Below are positions 6,607 to 17,229 of a DNA stretch of 64,000 nt, in pieces (the stretch's first letter is position 1; each line of letters starts with the position of its first letter). The DNA comes from Streptomonospora mangrovi (lineage in GTDB: Bacteria > Actinomycetota > Actinomycetes > Streptosporangiales > Streptosporangiaceae), in contig NZ_JAJAQC010000033.1 in the NCBI RefSeq assembly GCF_027604915.1, positions 20,802 to 84,801 on the forward strand, given 5' to 3'. The notes beneath the pieces were generated by a model. The model made no database searches and was not told the DNA's origin. It saw only the letters and a list, made by a program, of their open reading frames with translations. The position numbers and the translations under genes are program-made.

Positions 6607-9162
6607 CTAGGGCAGCGGCGGCGTCGGCTCGGCCGGCTCCGCCGGCTCGGTGGCGTCGGCCGACGGCAGCGAGACCAGCATGGTCAGCCCGCCTCCGGAC
6701 GTGGGCTCAGGGGAGAGAGTGCCGCCCATGGCCTCCACCAGGCCCCGCGACAGCGCCAGCCCCAGCCCCACACCGGTGGTGTTGTCGGTGTCGCCCAGGC
6801 GCTGGAACGGCACGAATACCCGGTCCCACTCCTCCTCGGGGATCCCCGGGCCGTGGTCGGTGATCCGCACCTCCACCCGGGAGTCGGTCTCGGTGGCGGT
6901 GATCTCGGGCGGGGCGCCGGCGGGGCTGTAGCGCAGCGCGTTGCCGATCACGTTGGCCAGCGCCCGCTGGAGCAGGCCGAGGTCGGCGTGCACGGCCGAG
7001 AGGTCGTCGGGGACGCGCAGCCGCACGGGCGCCTCCGGCGCGGCCTCCTCCAGGGCGGGCATGAGCGCCTCGGCCACGTCGAAGTCGCTCAAGCTCACCC
7101 CCAGCGCCCCGGCGCGCAGCCGGCTCATGTCCAGCAGGTTGGCCACCAGCCGGGTGAGCTGGTCCACGGCCTCGTCGGCGGTGGCCAGCAGCTCGGCCTG
7201 GTCGTGGGCGTCGAAGTGCACCTCCTCGCTGCGCAGGCTGGTGATCACCGCCTTGGCCGAGGCCAGCGGCCCGCGCAGGTCGTGGCTGACGGCCGCCAGC
7301 AGCGCGGTGCGCAGCCGGTCGGCCTCGGCCAGCGGGCGGGCCGTGGCCGCCTCCTCGGCCAGCCGCTCGTGGCGCAGCGCCACCGCCGCCTGGGCGGCGA
7401 ACGCCTCGACCACGCGGCGGTCCTCGGCGGCCAGCCGCCCGCCGCGCAGGACCAGGCGCAGGGTGTCGTCGATGGCGACCTCCACCCCGCCCTCGCCCGG
7501 GTCGGCGCCCGGCGGCTCCCCGGCCGAGGCGGCGACCCGCCACGCCCCCGGGTCGAGCCGCGCGCCGTCCTCGGCCGGCCGCTCCAGCAGGGCGACCGAC
7601 TCCGAGCCGAACGTCTCGCGCAGCCGCTCCAGCAGCGCCGCCAGCGGCCGCGACCCGCGCAGGACGCTGCCCGCCACGGTGGCCAGGGTCTGGGCCTGGG
7701 CCTGGGCGCGCGCGGCCTCGCGGGTGCGCCGGGCCGCGCGGTCGACCACCACGCTCACCGCCGCGGCCACCACGAGGAACACCCCCAGCGCCAGCACGTC
7801 GCGCGGGTGGGAGACCGCCAGCGTGAGGTAGGGCCGGGTGTGGAAGACGTCCATCAGCAGGAACCCGACCACGGCGGCGGTCAGCGCGGGCGCCATGCCC
7901 CCGGTGAGCGCCGCGCCGATCACGGCCGCGAACACCACCAGGATGGCGGTGGGCAGGGACTCCTCGCCGGGCGGCAGGACGCCGCTCAGCATCAGCAGCG
8001 GCAGCGCGCCCAGCGCCAGGGCGTGGCCGATGGCCCGGCGGCGCCGGGGCAGCGCCGGTGCCGGGCCGCGCCGCCCGCCGCGCCCGGCGTGCTCGTGGTT
8101 GACCAGGTGGACGTCGATGGACCCTGCCAGCGCCGTGGTGGTCGGCCCCACCCCCGGCGACAGCGCGTGGCCCAGCCGCCCCCGCCGGCTGGCGCCCAGC
8201 ACCAACTGGGTGGCGTTGGCGCCCCGGGCGAACTCGATGAGCGCGGTGGGCACGTCGTCGCCGATGACCTCGTGGTAGGTGCCGCCCAGGCACTCCACCA
8301 GCACCCGCTGGCGGGCCAGCAGCGCGGGGTCGGCGCCCACCAGCCCGTCGGAGCGGGCGACGTGCACCGCCAGCAAATCGGCGCCCTTGCTGCGCGCGGC
8401 GATCCGGGCGGCGCGGCGGATGAGGGTGTCGCCCTCGGCGCCGCCGGTGAGCGCCACGACCACCCGCTCGCGCGCCTCCCAGGTGGCGGTGACCTCGTGC
8501 TCGCTGCGGTAGCGGTCGAGCTGGTCGTCGACCTTGTCGGCCAGCCACAGCAGCGCGAGTTCGCGCAGCGCGGTGAGGTTGCCGACGCGGAAGTAGTTCT
8601 GGAGGGCGGCGTCGACCTTGTCGGGGGCGTAGACGTTGCCGTGGACCATGCGGCGGCGCAGCGCCTCGGGGGTCATGTCGACCAGCTCGATCTGGTCGGC
8701 GGCGCGCACCCAGGCGTCGGGCACGGTCTCGCGCTGGGGCACGCCGGTGATGCGCTCCACGACGTCGTTCAACGATTCCAGGTGCTGGATGTTGAGCGTG
8801 GACAGCACGGTGACTCCGGCGTCCAGCAGCCGGGCGATGTCCTGCCACCGCTTGGCGTTGGCCGACCCGGGGACGTTGGTGTGCGCCAGCTCGTCCACCA
8901 GCGCGATGCGCGGGCGGCGGGCGAGCACGGCGTCGAGGTCCATCTCGGTGAAGACCGCGCCGCGGTGCTCGACCGTGCGGCGCGGCACGGTCTCCAGGTC
9001 GCCGATCATGGCCTGGGTCTCGGGGCGGCCGTGGGTCTCGACGTAGGCGACCACCACGTCGGCGCCCCGGGCGCGGCGCCGGTGCGCCTCGGCGAGCATG
9101 GCGTAGGTCTTGCCGACCCCCGGGGCCGCGCCCAGGTAGACGCGCAGCCGTCCGCGTGCCAT
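6607..9162 (-). CDS. kdpD: KdpD sensor histidine kinase
   Basis: The 851-residue membrane sensor of potassium limitation phosphorylates KdpE. Domains in order: KdpD N-terminal domain with a Walker A (YLGAAPGVGKTY, about residue 10) and DELAHTN, a universal-stress-protein domain (about 235-360), a four-helix DUF4118 membrane block (about 385-490), a GAF-like linker, the dimerisation/phosphoacceptor helix (SHDLRGPLAS, His near 627) and an HATPase domain (NALRY, DHGPGIP, GVGLGLAL). The usual HDLRTPL is HDLRGPL here. The ATG at 9162 has a strong AGGAGGGAGG site; a longer upstream frame is not conserved. Unlike the usual kdpFABCDE order, it faces away from kdpFABC, while kdpE lies at the far end of the pump genes. 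Confidence 0.95.
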   Translation of the reverse strand: MARGRLRVYLGAAPGVGKTYAMLAEAHRRRARGADVVVAYVETHGRPETQAMIGDLETVPRRTVEHRGAVFTEMDLDAVLARRPRIALVDELAHTNVPGSANAKRWQDIARLLDAGVTVLSTLNIQHLESLNDVVERITGVPQRETVPDAWVRAADQIELVDMTPEALRRRMVHGNVYAPDKVDAALQNYFRVGNLTALRELALLWLADKVDDQLDRYRSEHEVTATWEARERVVVALTGGAEGDTLIRRAARIAARSKGADLLAVHVARSDGLVGADPALLARQRVLVECLGGTYHEVIGDDVPTALIEFARGANATQLVLGASRRGRLGHALSPGVGPTTTALAGSIDVHLVNHEHAGRGGRRGPAPALPRRRRAIGHALALGALPLLMLSGVLPPGEESLPTAILVVFAAVIGAALTGGMAPALTAAVVGFLLMDVFHTRPYLTLAVSHPRDVLALGVFLVVAAAVSVVVDRAARRTREAARAQAQAQTLATVAGSVLRGSRPLAALLERLRETFGSESVALLERPAEDGARLDPGAWRVAASAGEPPGADPGEGGVEVAIDDTLRLVLRGGRLAAEDRRVVEAFAAQAAVALRHERLAEEAATARPLAEADRLRTALLAAVSHDLRGPLASAKAVITSLRSEEVHFDAHDQAELLATADEAVDQLTRLVANLLDMSRLRAGALGVSLSDFDVAEALMPALEEAAPEAPVRLRVPDDLSAVHADLGLLQRALANVIGNALRYSPAGAPPEITATETDSRVEVRITDHGPGIPEEEWDRVFVPFQRLGDTDNTTGVGLGLALSRGLVEAMGGTLSPEPTSGGGLTMLVSLPSADATEPAEPAEPTPPLP

Positions 9163-9490
9163 CGCGGACCCTCCCTCCTCCTGGCGGGCGGCCGGGGAAC
9201 GTCCCACCGCCCGCGCACCCGTTGTAGTCGCCCGAGGTCGCGGCGGCAACGGCGCTTGGTGGGTTCTTAGCGGCCGGCGCGGTGTCGCCCGCGTCACGCC
9301 CCGCCGCCCGCCCGCGCACGCCCACCACCTCCCCCGCGTCAAGACGGTGCTAAATAACGCGGCCCGCCGGGTTAAGAGCGCGTTGCGGATGCGGGCGGCG
9401 CCGGGCCGGGGCGCGCAGTGTGGGCGAGGTGCGCACTTCGCGCACTTTCACCCCATTCACGCCCCACCCGTCACGAGAGGAGCCCGACCG
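9163..9490. promoter_or_regulatory. divergent control region between kdpD and the kdp pump operon
   Basis: This 328-bp region must carry promoters for kdpD (left) and the pump operon (right). Three AT-richer patches stand out: TTCTTAGC (9264-9271), GCTAAATAACGC (about 9349-9360) and GGTTAAGAGC (about 9370-9379). They are candidate KdpE or promoter sites by position only. No riboswitch structure was recognised. Confidence 0.4.
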
Positions 9491-9664
9491 ATGGCCGACA
9501 TCGCGTTCGTGCTCGTCGCGGTCGTGTTCTTCGCCCTGTGCGTCGGCTACGTCCGCGGCTGCGAACGGATCATCGGCGCCGCGCCCGCCGGCGCCGGCGA
9601 CGACGAGCACCCCGCCGGCCGCCCCGAGCGCGCCGACCGCGCCGGCGAGGCGGTCGCGCCGTGA
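9491..9664 (+). CDS. small single-pass membrane protein preceding kdpF
   Basis: A 57-residue protein with one N-terminal membrane helix ([18 protein letters not shown]) and a polar Asp/Arg/Ala-rich tail. The ATG has GAGAGGAG about 8 nt upstream. Its TGA overlaps the GTG of kdpF, so it leads a translationally coupled kdp operon. Small membrane ORFs at this position are common in actinomycete kdp loci and are usually left as hypothetical. By position it may be a pump accessory or assembly factor; no function is established from sequence. Confidence 0.7.
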   Translation: MADIAFVLVAVVFFALCVGYVRGCERIIGAAPAGAGDDEHPAGRPERADRAGEAVAP

Positions 9665-9750
9665 CCCTCGACGACGCCCTCGCCCTGGCCCTCGCCGTCC
9701 CCCTGGCCGCCTACCTGGTGGCGGCCCTGCTGCTTCCCGAGAGGTTCTGA
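9661..9750 (+). CDS. kdpF: KdpF, small subunit of the K+-transporting ATPase
   Basis: A 29-residue hydrophobic peptide with one membrane helix ([20 protein letters not shown]) ending PERF, a form typical of KdpF, which stabilises the KdpABC complex. It starts at GTG 9661 within the stop of the preceding gene, and its TGA overlaps the ATG of kdpA. The start and stop overlaps on both sides strongly support it despite its size. Confidence 0.85.
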   Translation: MTLDDALALALAVPLAAYLVAALLLPERF

Positions 9751-11444
9751 TGTCCGGCGCCGCCTGGTCGCAGTTCGCCGCGCTCATCGCGCTGCTGCTG
9801 CTCACCGCACCCCCGCTCGGCCGCTACCTGGCCGCCGTCTACGGCGACGCCGGCCGCGCGCCGGGCGACCGGGTGTTCCTGCCCGTGGAACGGGCCGTCT
9901 ACCGGCTGTGCCGGGTGGACGCCGGCCGCGAGCAGCGCTGGACCGGCTACGCCCTGTCCCTGCTGGCGTTCAGCCTGGTCTCGTTCCTGCTGCTCTACGC
10001 CCTGCTGCGGCTCCAGGGGGTGCTGCCGCTCAACCCCGTCGGCCTGCCCGGGGTGGCCCCCAACGTGGCGTTCAACGCCGCCGTCAGCTTCGTCACCAAC
10101 ACCAACTGGCAGTCCTACGGCGGCGAGTACACGATGAGCCACCTCAGCCAGATGGCCGGGCTCACCGTGCAGAACTTCGTGTCGGCGGCGGCGGGCATGG
10201 CCGTGATGGCGGCCCTCGTCCGCGGGCTGGCCCGGCGGCGCGCCGCCACCGTCGGCAACTTCTGGGTGGACCTCACCCGGGGCACGGTGCGCGTGCTGCT
10301 GCCGCTGTCGTTCGCGCTCGCCGTGGTGCTGGCCGGCCAGGGCGTGGTGCAGAACCTGTCCGGGCACACCGCCGCCGCCACCCTGGAGGGCGCCCGCCAG
10401 CTCATCCCCGGCGGCCCCGCCGCCGGCCAGGTCGCCATCAAGCAGTTGGGCACCAACGGCGGCGGGTTCTTCGACATGAACTCCGCCCACCCGTTCGAGA
10501 ACCCCACCCCGCTCAGCAACCTGGTCGAGAACTGGGCGATCCTCGTCATCCCGTTCGCGCTGGCCTTCGCCTACGGCCACCTGGTCGGCGACCGCCGCCA
10601 GGGCCGCGCGGTGTTCGCCGTCATGGCGGTGGTGTGGGCCGGGATGTCGGTGGCGGCCATGGCGCTGGAGACCGCCGGCAACCCCCGCCTGGACGCCCTG
10701 GGGGTGGACCAGGCGGCCGGCTACCTCGAAGGCAAGGAGACCCGGTTCGGCGCCGCCGCCTCGGGCCTGTGGGCGGCCTCGACCACCGGCACCTCCAACG
10801 GGTCGGTCAACGCCATGCACGACAGCCTCACCCCCATGGGCGGCGGCACCGCGCTGATCCACATGATGCTGGGCGAGGTCAGCCCCGGCGGCGCCGGCGT
10901 CGGCCTCAACGGCCTGCTCGTGATGGCCGTGCTGGCCGTGTTCGTCGCCGGGCTGATGGTGGGGCGCACGCCCGAGTACCTGGGCAAGAAGATCCAGGCC
11001 GCCGAGATGAAGCTGGTGGTGCTCTACCTGCTGGCCATGCCAACGGTGCTGCTGGGGTTCGCCGCGGCGTCCTCCGTGCTGGACACCGCGCTGGCCTCGC
11101 GCTCGGCCGAGGGGCCGCACGGGCTCACCGAGATCCTCTACGCCTACGCCTCGGCCGCCAACAACAACGGCTCGGCGTTCGCCGGCCTGGACTCCACCAC
11201 CTACTGGTACACCACCACGCTGGGGCTGGCCATGCTGGTCGGCCGGTTCCTGCTGATCATCCCGGTCCTGGCCATCGCCGGGTCCCTGGCCCGCAAGCAG
11301 CCGGCCCCCGCCACCGCGGGCACCCTGCCCACCCACACGCTGCTGTTCGGCGGCCTGCTCATCGGCGTCGTCGTGGTCGTCGCCGGGCTGACCTTCCTGC
11401 CCGCGCTCGCGCTGGGCCCCATCGTCGAGCACCTGTCCCTGTAG
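9750..11444 (+). CDS. kdpA: KdpA, K+-binding channel subunit
   Basis: The 564-residue membrane subunit binds and passes K+ in the high-affinity Kdp ATPase. The four selectivity-filter-like segments are visible: [41 protein letters not shown] and [12 protein letters not shown]. Length and the roughly ten hydrophobic segments match the family. The ATG at 9750 overlaps the kdpF stop. The filter glycines look intact, so a functional pump is expected. It is induced through KdpDE under potassium limitation. Confidence 0.97.
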   Translation: MSGAAWSQFAALIALLLLTAPPLGRYLAAVYGDAGRAPGDRVFLPVERAVYRLCRVDAGREQRWTGYALSLLAFSLVSFLLLYALLRLQGVLPLNPVGLPGVAPNVAFNAAVSFVTNTNWQSYGGEYTMSHLSQMAGLTVQNFVSAAAGMAVMAALVRGLARRRAATVGNFWVDLTRGTVRVLLPLSFALAVVLAGQGVVQNLSGHTAAATLEGARQLIPGGPAAGQVAIKQLGTNGGGFFDMNSAHPFENPTPLSNLVENWAILVIPFALAFAYGHLVGDRRQGRAVFAVMAVVWAGMSVAAMALETAGNPRLDALGVDQAAGYLEGKETRFGAAASGLWAASTTGTSNGSVNAMHDSLTPMGGGTALIHMMLGEVSPGGAGVGLNGLLVMAVLAVFVAGLMVGRTPEYLGKKIQAAEMKLVVLYLLAMPTVLLGFAAASSVLDTALASRSAEGPHGLTEILYAYASAANNNGSAFAGLDSTTYWYTTTLGLAMLVGRFLLIIPVLAIAGSLARKQPAPATAGTLPTHTLLFGGLLIGVVVVVAGLTFLPALALGPIVEHLSL

Positions 11445-11451
11445 GAGAACC

Positions 11452-13590
<2,139 letters not shown>

Positions 13591-13591
13591 C

Positions 13592-14179
13592 ATGCGCGCC
13601 GCACTGCGCCAACTTCCCTCCGCCCTGGGCATGGTGCTGGTGTTCACCGTGCTGACCGGGCTGCTCTACCCGATGGCGGTCACCGGCGCCGCCCAGGCGC
13701 TGTTCGGCGACCGCGCCGACGGTTCCCCGGTGGTGCGCGACGGCCAGGTGGTGGGGTCGCGGCTGCTCTCCCAGCCGTTCACCGGCCCCGGCTACTTCCA
13801 CCCCCGCCCCTCGGCGGTGGACCACGACGGCTCCCACAGCGGCGCCAGCCAGCTCGGCCCCACCGACCCCGCCCTGCTCGCCGACATCGAGGCCCGCGCC
13901 GTGGCCTACCGTGAGGAGAACGGGCTGGCCGCCGGCGCCGAGGTGCCGGTGGACGCCGTCACGGCCTCCGGCTCCGGGCTGGACCCGCACATCTCCACGG
14001 CCAACGCGCGGCTCCAGGCGCCTCGGGTGGCCCGCGACCGCGGCCTGGACCGGGCCGAGGTGCTGGCCCTGGTCGAGGAGCACACCCAGGGCCGCTGGGC
14101 GGGCGTCCTCGGCGACCCGGGGGTCAACGTGCTGGAGCTGAACCTCGCCCTGGACGAGTCGGCCGAGGAGGGCGCCTGA
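13592..14179 (+). CDS. kdpC: KdpC subunit of the K+-transporting ATPase
   Basis: A 195-residue subunit with one N-terminal membrane helix (LGMVLVFTVLTGLLYPMAV) and the family hallmarks SQPFTGPGYFHPRPSA and VTASGSGLDPHIS. KdpC stabilises the complex and helps ATP binding by KdpB. The ATG at 13592 lies 1 bp after the kdpB stop. A strong hairpin follows immediately after its own stop. Confidence 0.95.
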   Translation: MRAALRQLPSALGMVLVFTVLTGLLYPMAVTGAAQALFGDRADGSPVVRDGQVVGSRLLSQPFTGPGYFHPRPSAVDHDGSHSGASQLGPTDPALLADIEARAVAYREENGLAAGAEVPVDAVTASGSGLDPHISTANARLQAPRVARDRGLDRAEVLALVEEHTQGRWAGVLGDPGVNVLELNLALDESAEEGA

Positions 14180-14181
14180 GC

Positions 14182-14227
14182 GCGCCGGGCGGCGCCCGCT
14201 CCGGCCGGGGCGGGCGCCGCCCGGCGC
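14182..14227 (+). terminator. 18-bp perfect hairpin between kdpC and kdpE
   Basis: Arms 14182-14199 and 14210-14227 are perfectly complementary (18 bp, 10-nt loop), starting 2 nt after the kdpC stop. It should end or attenuate the pump transcript before kdpE, uncoupling regulator from pump expression. A processing or stability stem is an alternative. Confidence 0.65.
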
Positions 14228-14255
14228 GGGGGCGCCGCGACGAAGGGACGACACC

Positions 14256-14960
14256 ATGAGCGAGGCCGGCCGGGTGCTGGTCGTCGACGACGACCCGCGC
14301 ATCCGCAAGGCGCTGGAGGTCAACCTGCGCGCCCGGGGGTACGCCGCCGACTTCGCGGCGACCGGCCACCAGGCGCTGCGGCTGGCGGCCCGGCGCCACC
14401 CCGACGCCGTCGTGCTCGACCTGGGCCTGCCCGGCATGGACGGGCTGGAGGTCGTGCAGGGGCTGCGCGGGTGGAGCACGGTGCCCATCGTGGTGCTGTC
14501 GGGCCGCGACACCGAGGCGGCCAAGGTCCGCGCGCTGGACCTGGGCGCCGACGACTACGTCACCAAGCCCTTCGCCGTGGACGAGCTGTTCGCGCGGCTG
14601 CGCGCGGTGCTGCGCCGCGCGGTGATGCCCGAGAGCGGCGGCGTGGTGACCACCCCCGACTTCACGATCGACTTCACCGCCAAGGAGGCGTCGCGCGGCG
14701 GCGAACCCGTGCGGTTGACCCCGCGCCAGTGGAGCATCGTGGAGGTGCTGGTCCGCAACGCCGACCGGCTGGTCACCCACGAGCAACTGCTGCGCGAGGT
14801 GTGGGGGCCGGCCTACGTCAAGGAGACCAACTACCTGCGGGTGTACATGACCCAGATCCGGCGGCGCCTGGAGCCGGTGCCCTCGCGGCCCCGCTACTTC
14901 ACCACCGAGCCGGGCATGGGGTTCCGGTTCCGGCCGGCGCCCGCGCCGGCGGCGGACTGA
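14256..14960 (+). CDS. kdpE: KdpE response regulator (OmpR/PhoB type)
   Basis: A 234-residue regulator: receiver domain with acidic pocket VVDDD, phosphoacceptor Asp55 (VVLDLGLPG) and Lys in YVTKPF, followed by a winged helix (LTPRQWSIVEVLVRNADRLV, YLRVYMTQIRRRLE). It activates kdpFABC when phosphorylated by KdpD. The ATG at 14256 is preceded by GAAGGGA. It lies 76 bp after kdpC behind a hairpin, so it may be expressed separately. A second KdpE-like protein is encoded at 61747-62430. Confidence 0.93.
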   Translation: MSEAGRVLVVDDDPRIRKALEVNLRARGYAADFAATGHQALRLAARRHPDAVVLDLGLPGMDGLEVVQGLRGWSTVPIVVLSGRDTEAAKVRALDLGADDYVTKPFAVDELFARLRAVLRRAVMPESGGVVTTPDFTIDFTAKEASRGGEPVRLTPRQWSIVEVLVRNADRLVTHEQLLREVWGPAYVKETNYLRVYMTQIRRRLEPVPSRPRYFTTEPGMGFRFRPAPAPAAD

Positions 14961-15059
14961 GGCCGCGCCGGAGGGCGGGCACGCTGGGGGCGCACGACGG
15001 GCGCGCGACGGGCGGACGGGACGCGCGCGGCGGGCCGGACGGGGCGCGGGCGCTGCGCC

Positions 15060-16040
15060 CTAGAAGGCGCGGTCGGCGCCCGGCCCCCGCTCCGGCGGGG
15101 TGTAGACCACCGACCACGGGCGCTCGGCCGGGCCGATGGGCGGCGCGGGCGGCTCCGGCGGCGCCAGCAGGCCCACCGCCACCCGCGCGAACTGCGCGGC
15201 GGCCGGATGCGGCGCCTCGCGCGGCCAGGCCGCGCCGATCCGGCGCACCAGCGGGCGGCCCTTCAGCGGGCGCCAGGCCGCGCGGGGCTCGCGCCGCGCC
15301 AGCGCCTCGGGCTCCAGCGCCACGCCCCGGTCGGCCAGCACCAGCCCCAGCAGGAACTCCGGGTTGCCGGCGTGGCGCACCCGGGCGGGGCTGAACCCGG
15401 CGGCGCGGCACGCGGCCAGCAGGTGGTCGTAGGCGCCGGGCGCGGTGGCGCGCGGGAACGCCACCAGGTCGTGGCCGGCCAGGTCGGCCGGCGCCACCTC
15501 GGCCGAGCGCGCCAGCGGCGAGGTGCGCGCCAGCACCGCGCCCAGCGGGATGTCGGCGGTCGGACCCAGGTGCGCGTCGGGCGCCTCGACCGGGTGGTGC
15601 AGCAGGCCCACGTCCAGGTGCGCGGCCGCCAGCATCCGCACCTGCTCGGCGGTCGTCAGCTCCTGGAGGTCGACCTCCAGGCCGGGCGCGTGCTCGGCCA
15701 TGGCCTCCAGCAGCGCCCGCAGCACCGGGGCGGGGGTGTCGGCGGGGACCCCGGCGCGCAGCGCGCCCAGCTCGCCGTCGCGGGCGCGGCGCATCACCGC
15801 GCGCAGCCGCTCCTCGCGCAGCAGCAGGGCGCGCGCCTCGTCGCACAGCAGCCGGCCGGCGGGCGTCAGGGCGATGGCGCGGCGCGAGCGGTCGAACAGC
15901 ACCACCCCCAGCTCCCGCTCCAGGCGCTGGACGGACTGGCTGAGCGGCGGCTGGGCGATGCCCAGCGCCTCGGCGGCCCGGCCGAAGTGCATCTCCTCGG
16001 CCACGGCGAGGAAGTGGCGCAGGTGGCGGGACAGGTCCAC
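15060..16040 (-). CDS. LysR-family transcriptional regulator
   Basis: A 326-residue regulator with the N-terminal LysR helix-turn-helix (LRHFLAVAEEMHFGRAAEAL, then QPPLSQSVQRLERELGVVLFD) and a C-terminal periplasmic-binding-protein-like effector domain. It is divergent from a class-A beta-lactamase-fold gene, 89 bp apart, with an inverted repeat between them. This resembles AmpR/BlaR-like LysR control of beta-lactamases, but the inducer is unknown. LysR proteins usually repress themselves from the shared operator. The protein ends with an unrelated Pro-rich tail. Confidence 0.9.
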   Translation of the reverse strand: MDLSRHLRHFLAVAEEMHFGRAAEALGIAQPPLSQSVQRLERELGVVLFDRSRRAIALTPAGRLLCDEARALLLREERLRAVMRRARDGELGALRAGVPADTPAPVLRALLEAMAEHAPGLEVDLQELTTAEQVRMLAAAHLDVGLLHHPVEAPDAHLGPTADIPLGAVLARTSPLARSAEVAPADLAGHDLVAFPRATAPGAYDHLLAACRAAGFSPARVRHAGNPEFLLGLVLADRGVALEPEALARREPRAAWRPLKGRPLVRRIGAAWPREAPHPAAAQFARVAVGLLAPPEPPAPPIGPAERPWSVVYTPPERGPGADRAF

Positions 16041-16063
16041 GGCACACCAGCCTAGCCCCGCCC

Positions 16064-16079
16064 ATAGCGAAACGGCTAT
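16064..16079. promoter_or_regulatory. LysR-type operator (inverted repeat)
   Basis: ATAGCGAAACGGCTAT has perfect 5-bp arms around 6 bp. It lies midway in the divergent region, 24 bp from the LysR start and about 50 bp from the hydrolase start. It is the expected regulator site by form and position, although the spacing is one base longer than the classical T-N11-A. Confidence 0.6.
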
Positions 16080-16116
16080 CGGTCGGGGCGGCGGGATGCG
16101 GACGCGCGTCGGGCGC

Positions 16117-16122
16117 TAGCGT
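16117..16122 (+). promoter_or_regulatory. -10 element for a likely leaderless transcript
   Basis: TAGCGT ends 7 nt before the GTG at 16130, so transcription would begin at or next to that start codon. No Shine-Dalgarno precedes it. An in-frame GTG at 16121 overlaps this element and is therefore an unlikely start. Confidence 0.45.
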
Positions 16123-16129
16123 GGCCCGC

Positions 16130-17038
16130 GTGTCGATCCAGGACAGGTTGGCGGCGGTGTTCGCCGAGACCGGAGTCACCGCCAAGCTGCACGCCCGCGA
16201 CCTCGTCGACGGCGGCGAGGTCGCCTGGCACGCCGACGACCAGGTGGTGATCGCCTCCGTCTTCAAGGTGCTGCTGGTGCTGGAGTTCACCCGCCAGGCC
16301 CACGCCGGCCAGCTCGACCCCGCCGAGCGGGTGGTGGTGGGCGCCGCCGACCGGCTGGGCGGCTGGGGCACCGCCGGCTACGCCGACGACGTCGAGATGT
16401 CGCTGCGCGACCTGGCCTACTCCGCCATCCAGGTCAGCGACAACACCGCCGCCGACGTGCTGCTGCGCCGGGTGGGGCTGGACACCGTGCGGATGCTGGC
16501 GGCCGAGCTTGGTCTGGAGCGCACCCGGGTCATCGGCGGGCCCCGCCAGGTGCTGGAGATGATGCTGGCCGACGTGGGCGCGCGCGACTACGCCGAGTTC
16601 GCCCGGGTCTTCCCCACCCTGCCCGAGGAGCGCATGCGCCGCCTGCGGGTGTTCGACCCCGACCGCACCACCTCCAGCACCGCGCGCGACATCACCCGGC
16701 TGCTGGAGCTGATCTGGACCGACGCGGCGGGTCCGGCCCCGGCGTGCGCGGCGGTGCGCGCCTACCTGGCCCAGCAGATCTTCTGGACCCGGCTGGCCTC
16801 GGGGTTCCCGCCGGCGGTGCGGGTGTGCGCCAAGACCGGCACGCTGCCTGGGCTGCACATGGAGGCCGGGGTCGCCGAGTACCCCGACGGCGGCCGGTAC
16901 GCGGTCGCGGTGTTCGCCGCCACCCCCACCGTGAAGTCCGACGCCCGCCGCCTGGACGTGGACGTGGCGATCGGCCGGGCGGCGCGCGCGGCGGTGGAGG
17001 AGCTGCGGTCGGCGGCGGGCCGCGCGCCCGTGGAGTGA
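16130..17038 (+). CDS. class A beta-lactamase-fold serine hydrolase
   Basis: A 302-residue protein with the three active-site motifs of class A enzymes at class-like spacing: S43-V-F-K46, S103-D-N105 and K235-T-G237. It has no recognisable signal peptide, so it may be cytoplasmic or exported by an unseen route. The Omega-loop region reads PEERMRRL; a glutamate is present near the Glu166 position, but the usual Asn170 does not appear. It may be a true beta-lactamase or a related amidase or esterase. Divergence from a LysR regulator with a shared operator suggests inducible expression. The start was chosen from the leaderless -10 spacing. Confidence 0.82.
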   Translation: MSIQDRLAAVFAETGVTAKLHARDLVDGGEVAWHADDQVVIASVFKVLLVLEFTRQAHAGQLDPAERVVVGAADRLGGWGTAGYADDVEMSLRDLAYSAIQVSDNTAADVLLRRVGLDTVRMLAAELGLERTRVIGGPRQVLEMMLADVGARDYAEFARVFPTLPEERMRRLRVFDPDRTTSSTARDITRLLELIWTDAAGPAPACAAVRAYLAQQIFWTRLASGFPPAVRVCAKTGTLPGLHMEAGVAEYPDGGRYAVAVFAATPTVKSDARRLDVDVAIGRAARAAVEELRSAAGRAPVE

Positions 17039-17229
17039 CGCCGGGCGGTTTTTCCCGCCCTCCTTCCCCGCACGCACCGGCCGTGGCCTGGTCCGATACG
17101 CGTCCGGATATGACCGCCGTTCCCCCGTGGTCTTGGACGCGGCGGCCCCGGCGCTGGTTGGGTCGTCCCCGCGCGGCCGCCGCAGAGCCGGGCCGCGCGA
17201 CCCGCCACCCAAGAGACCAGGGGAGAACC

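Noticed and set aside
9163..9490. Possible c-di-AMP (ydaO-type) riboswitch before kdp genes
   Set aside because: The conserved riboswitch core was not found in this interval.
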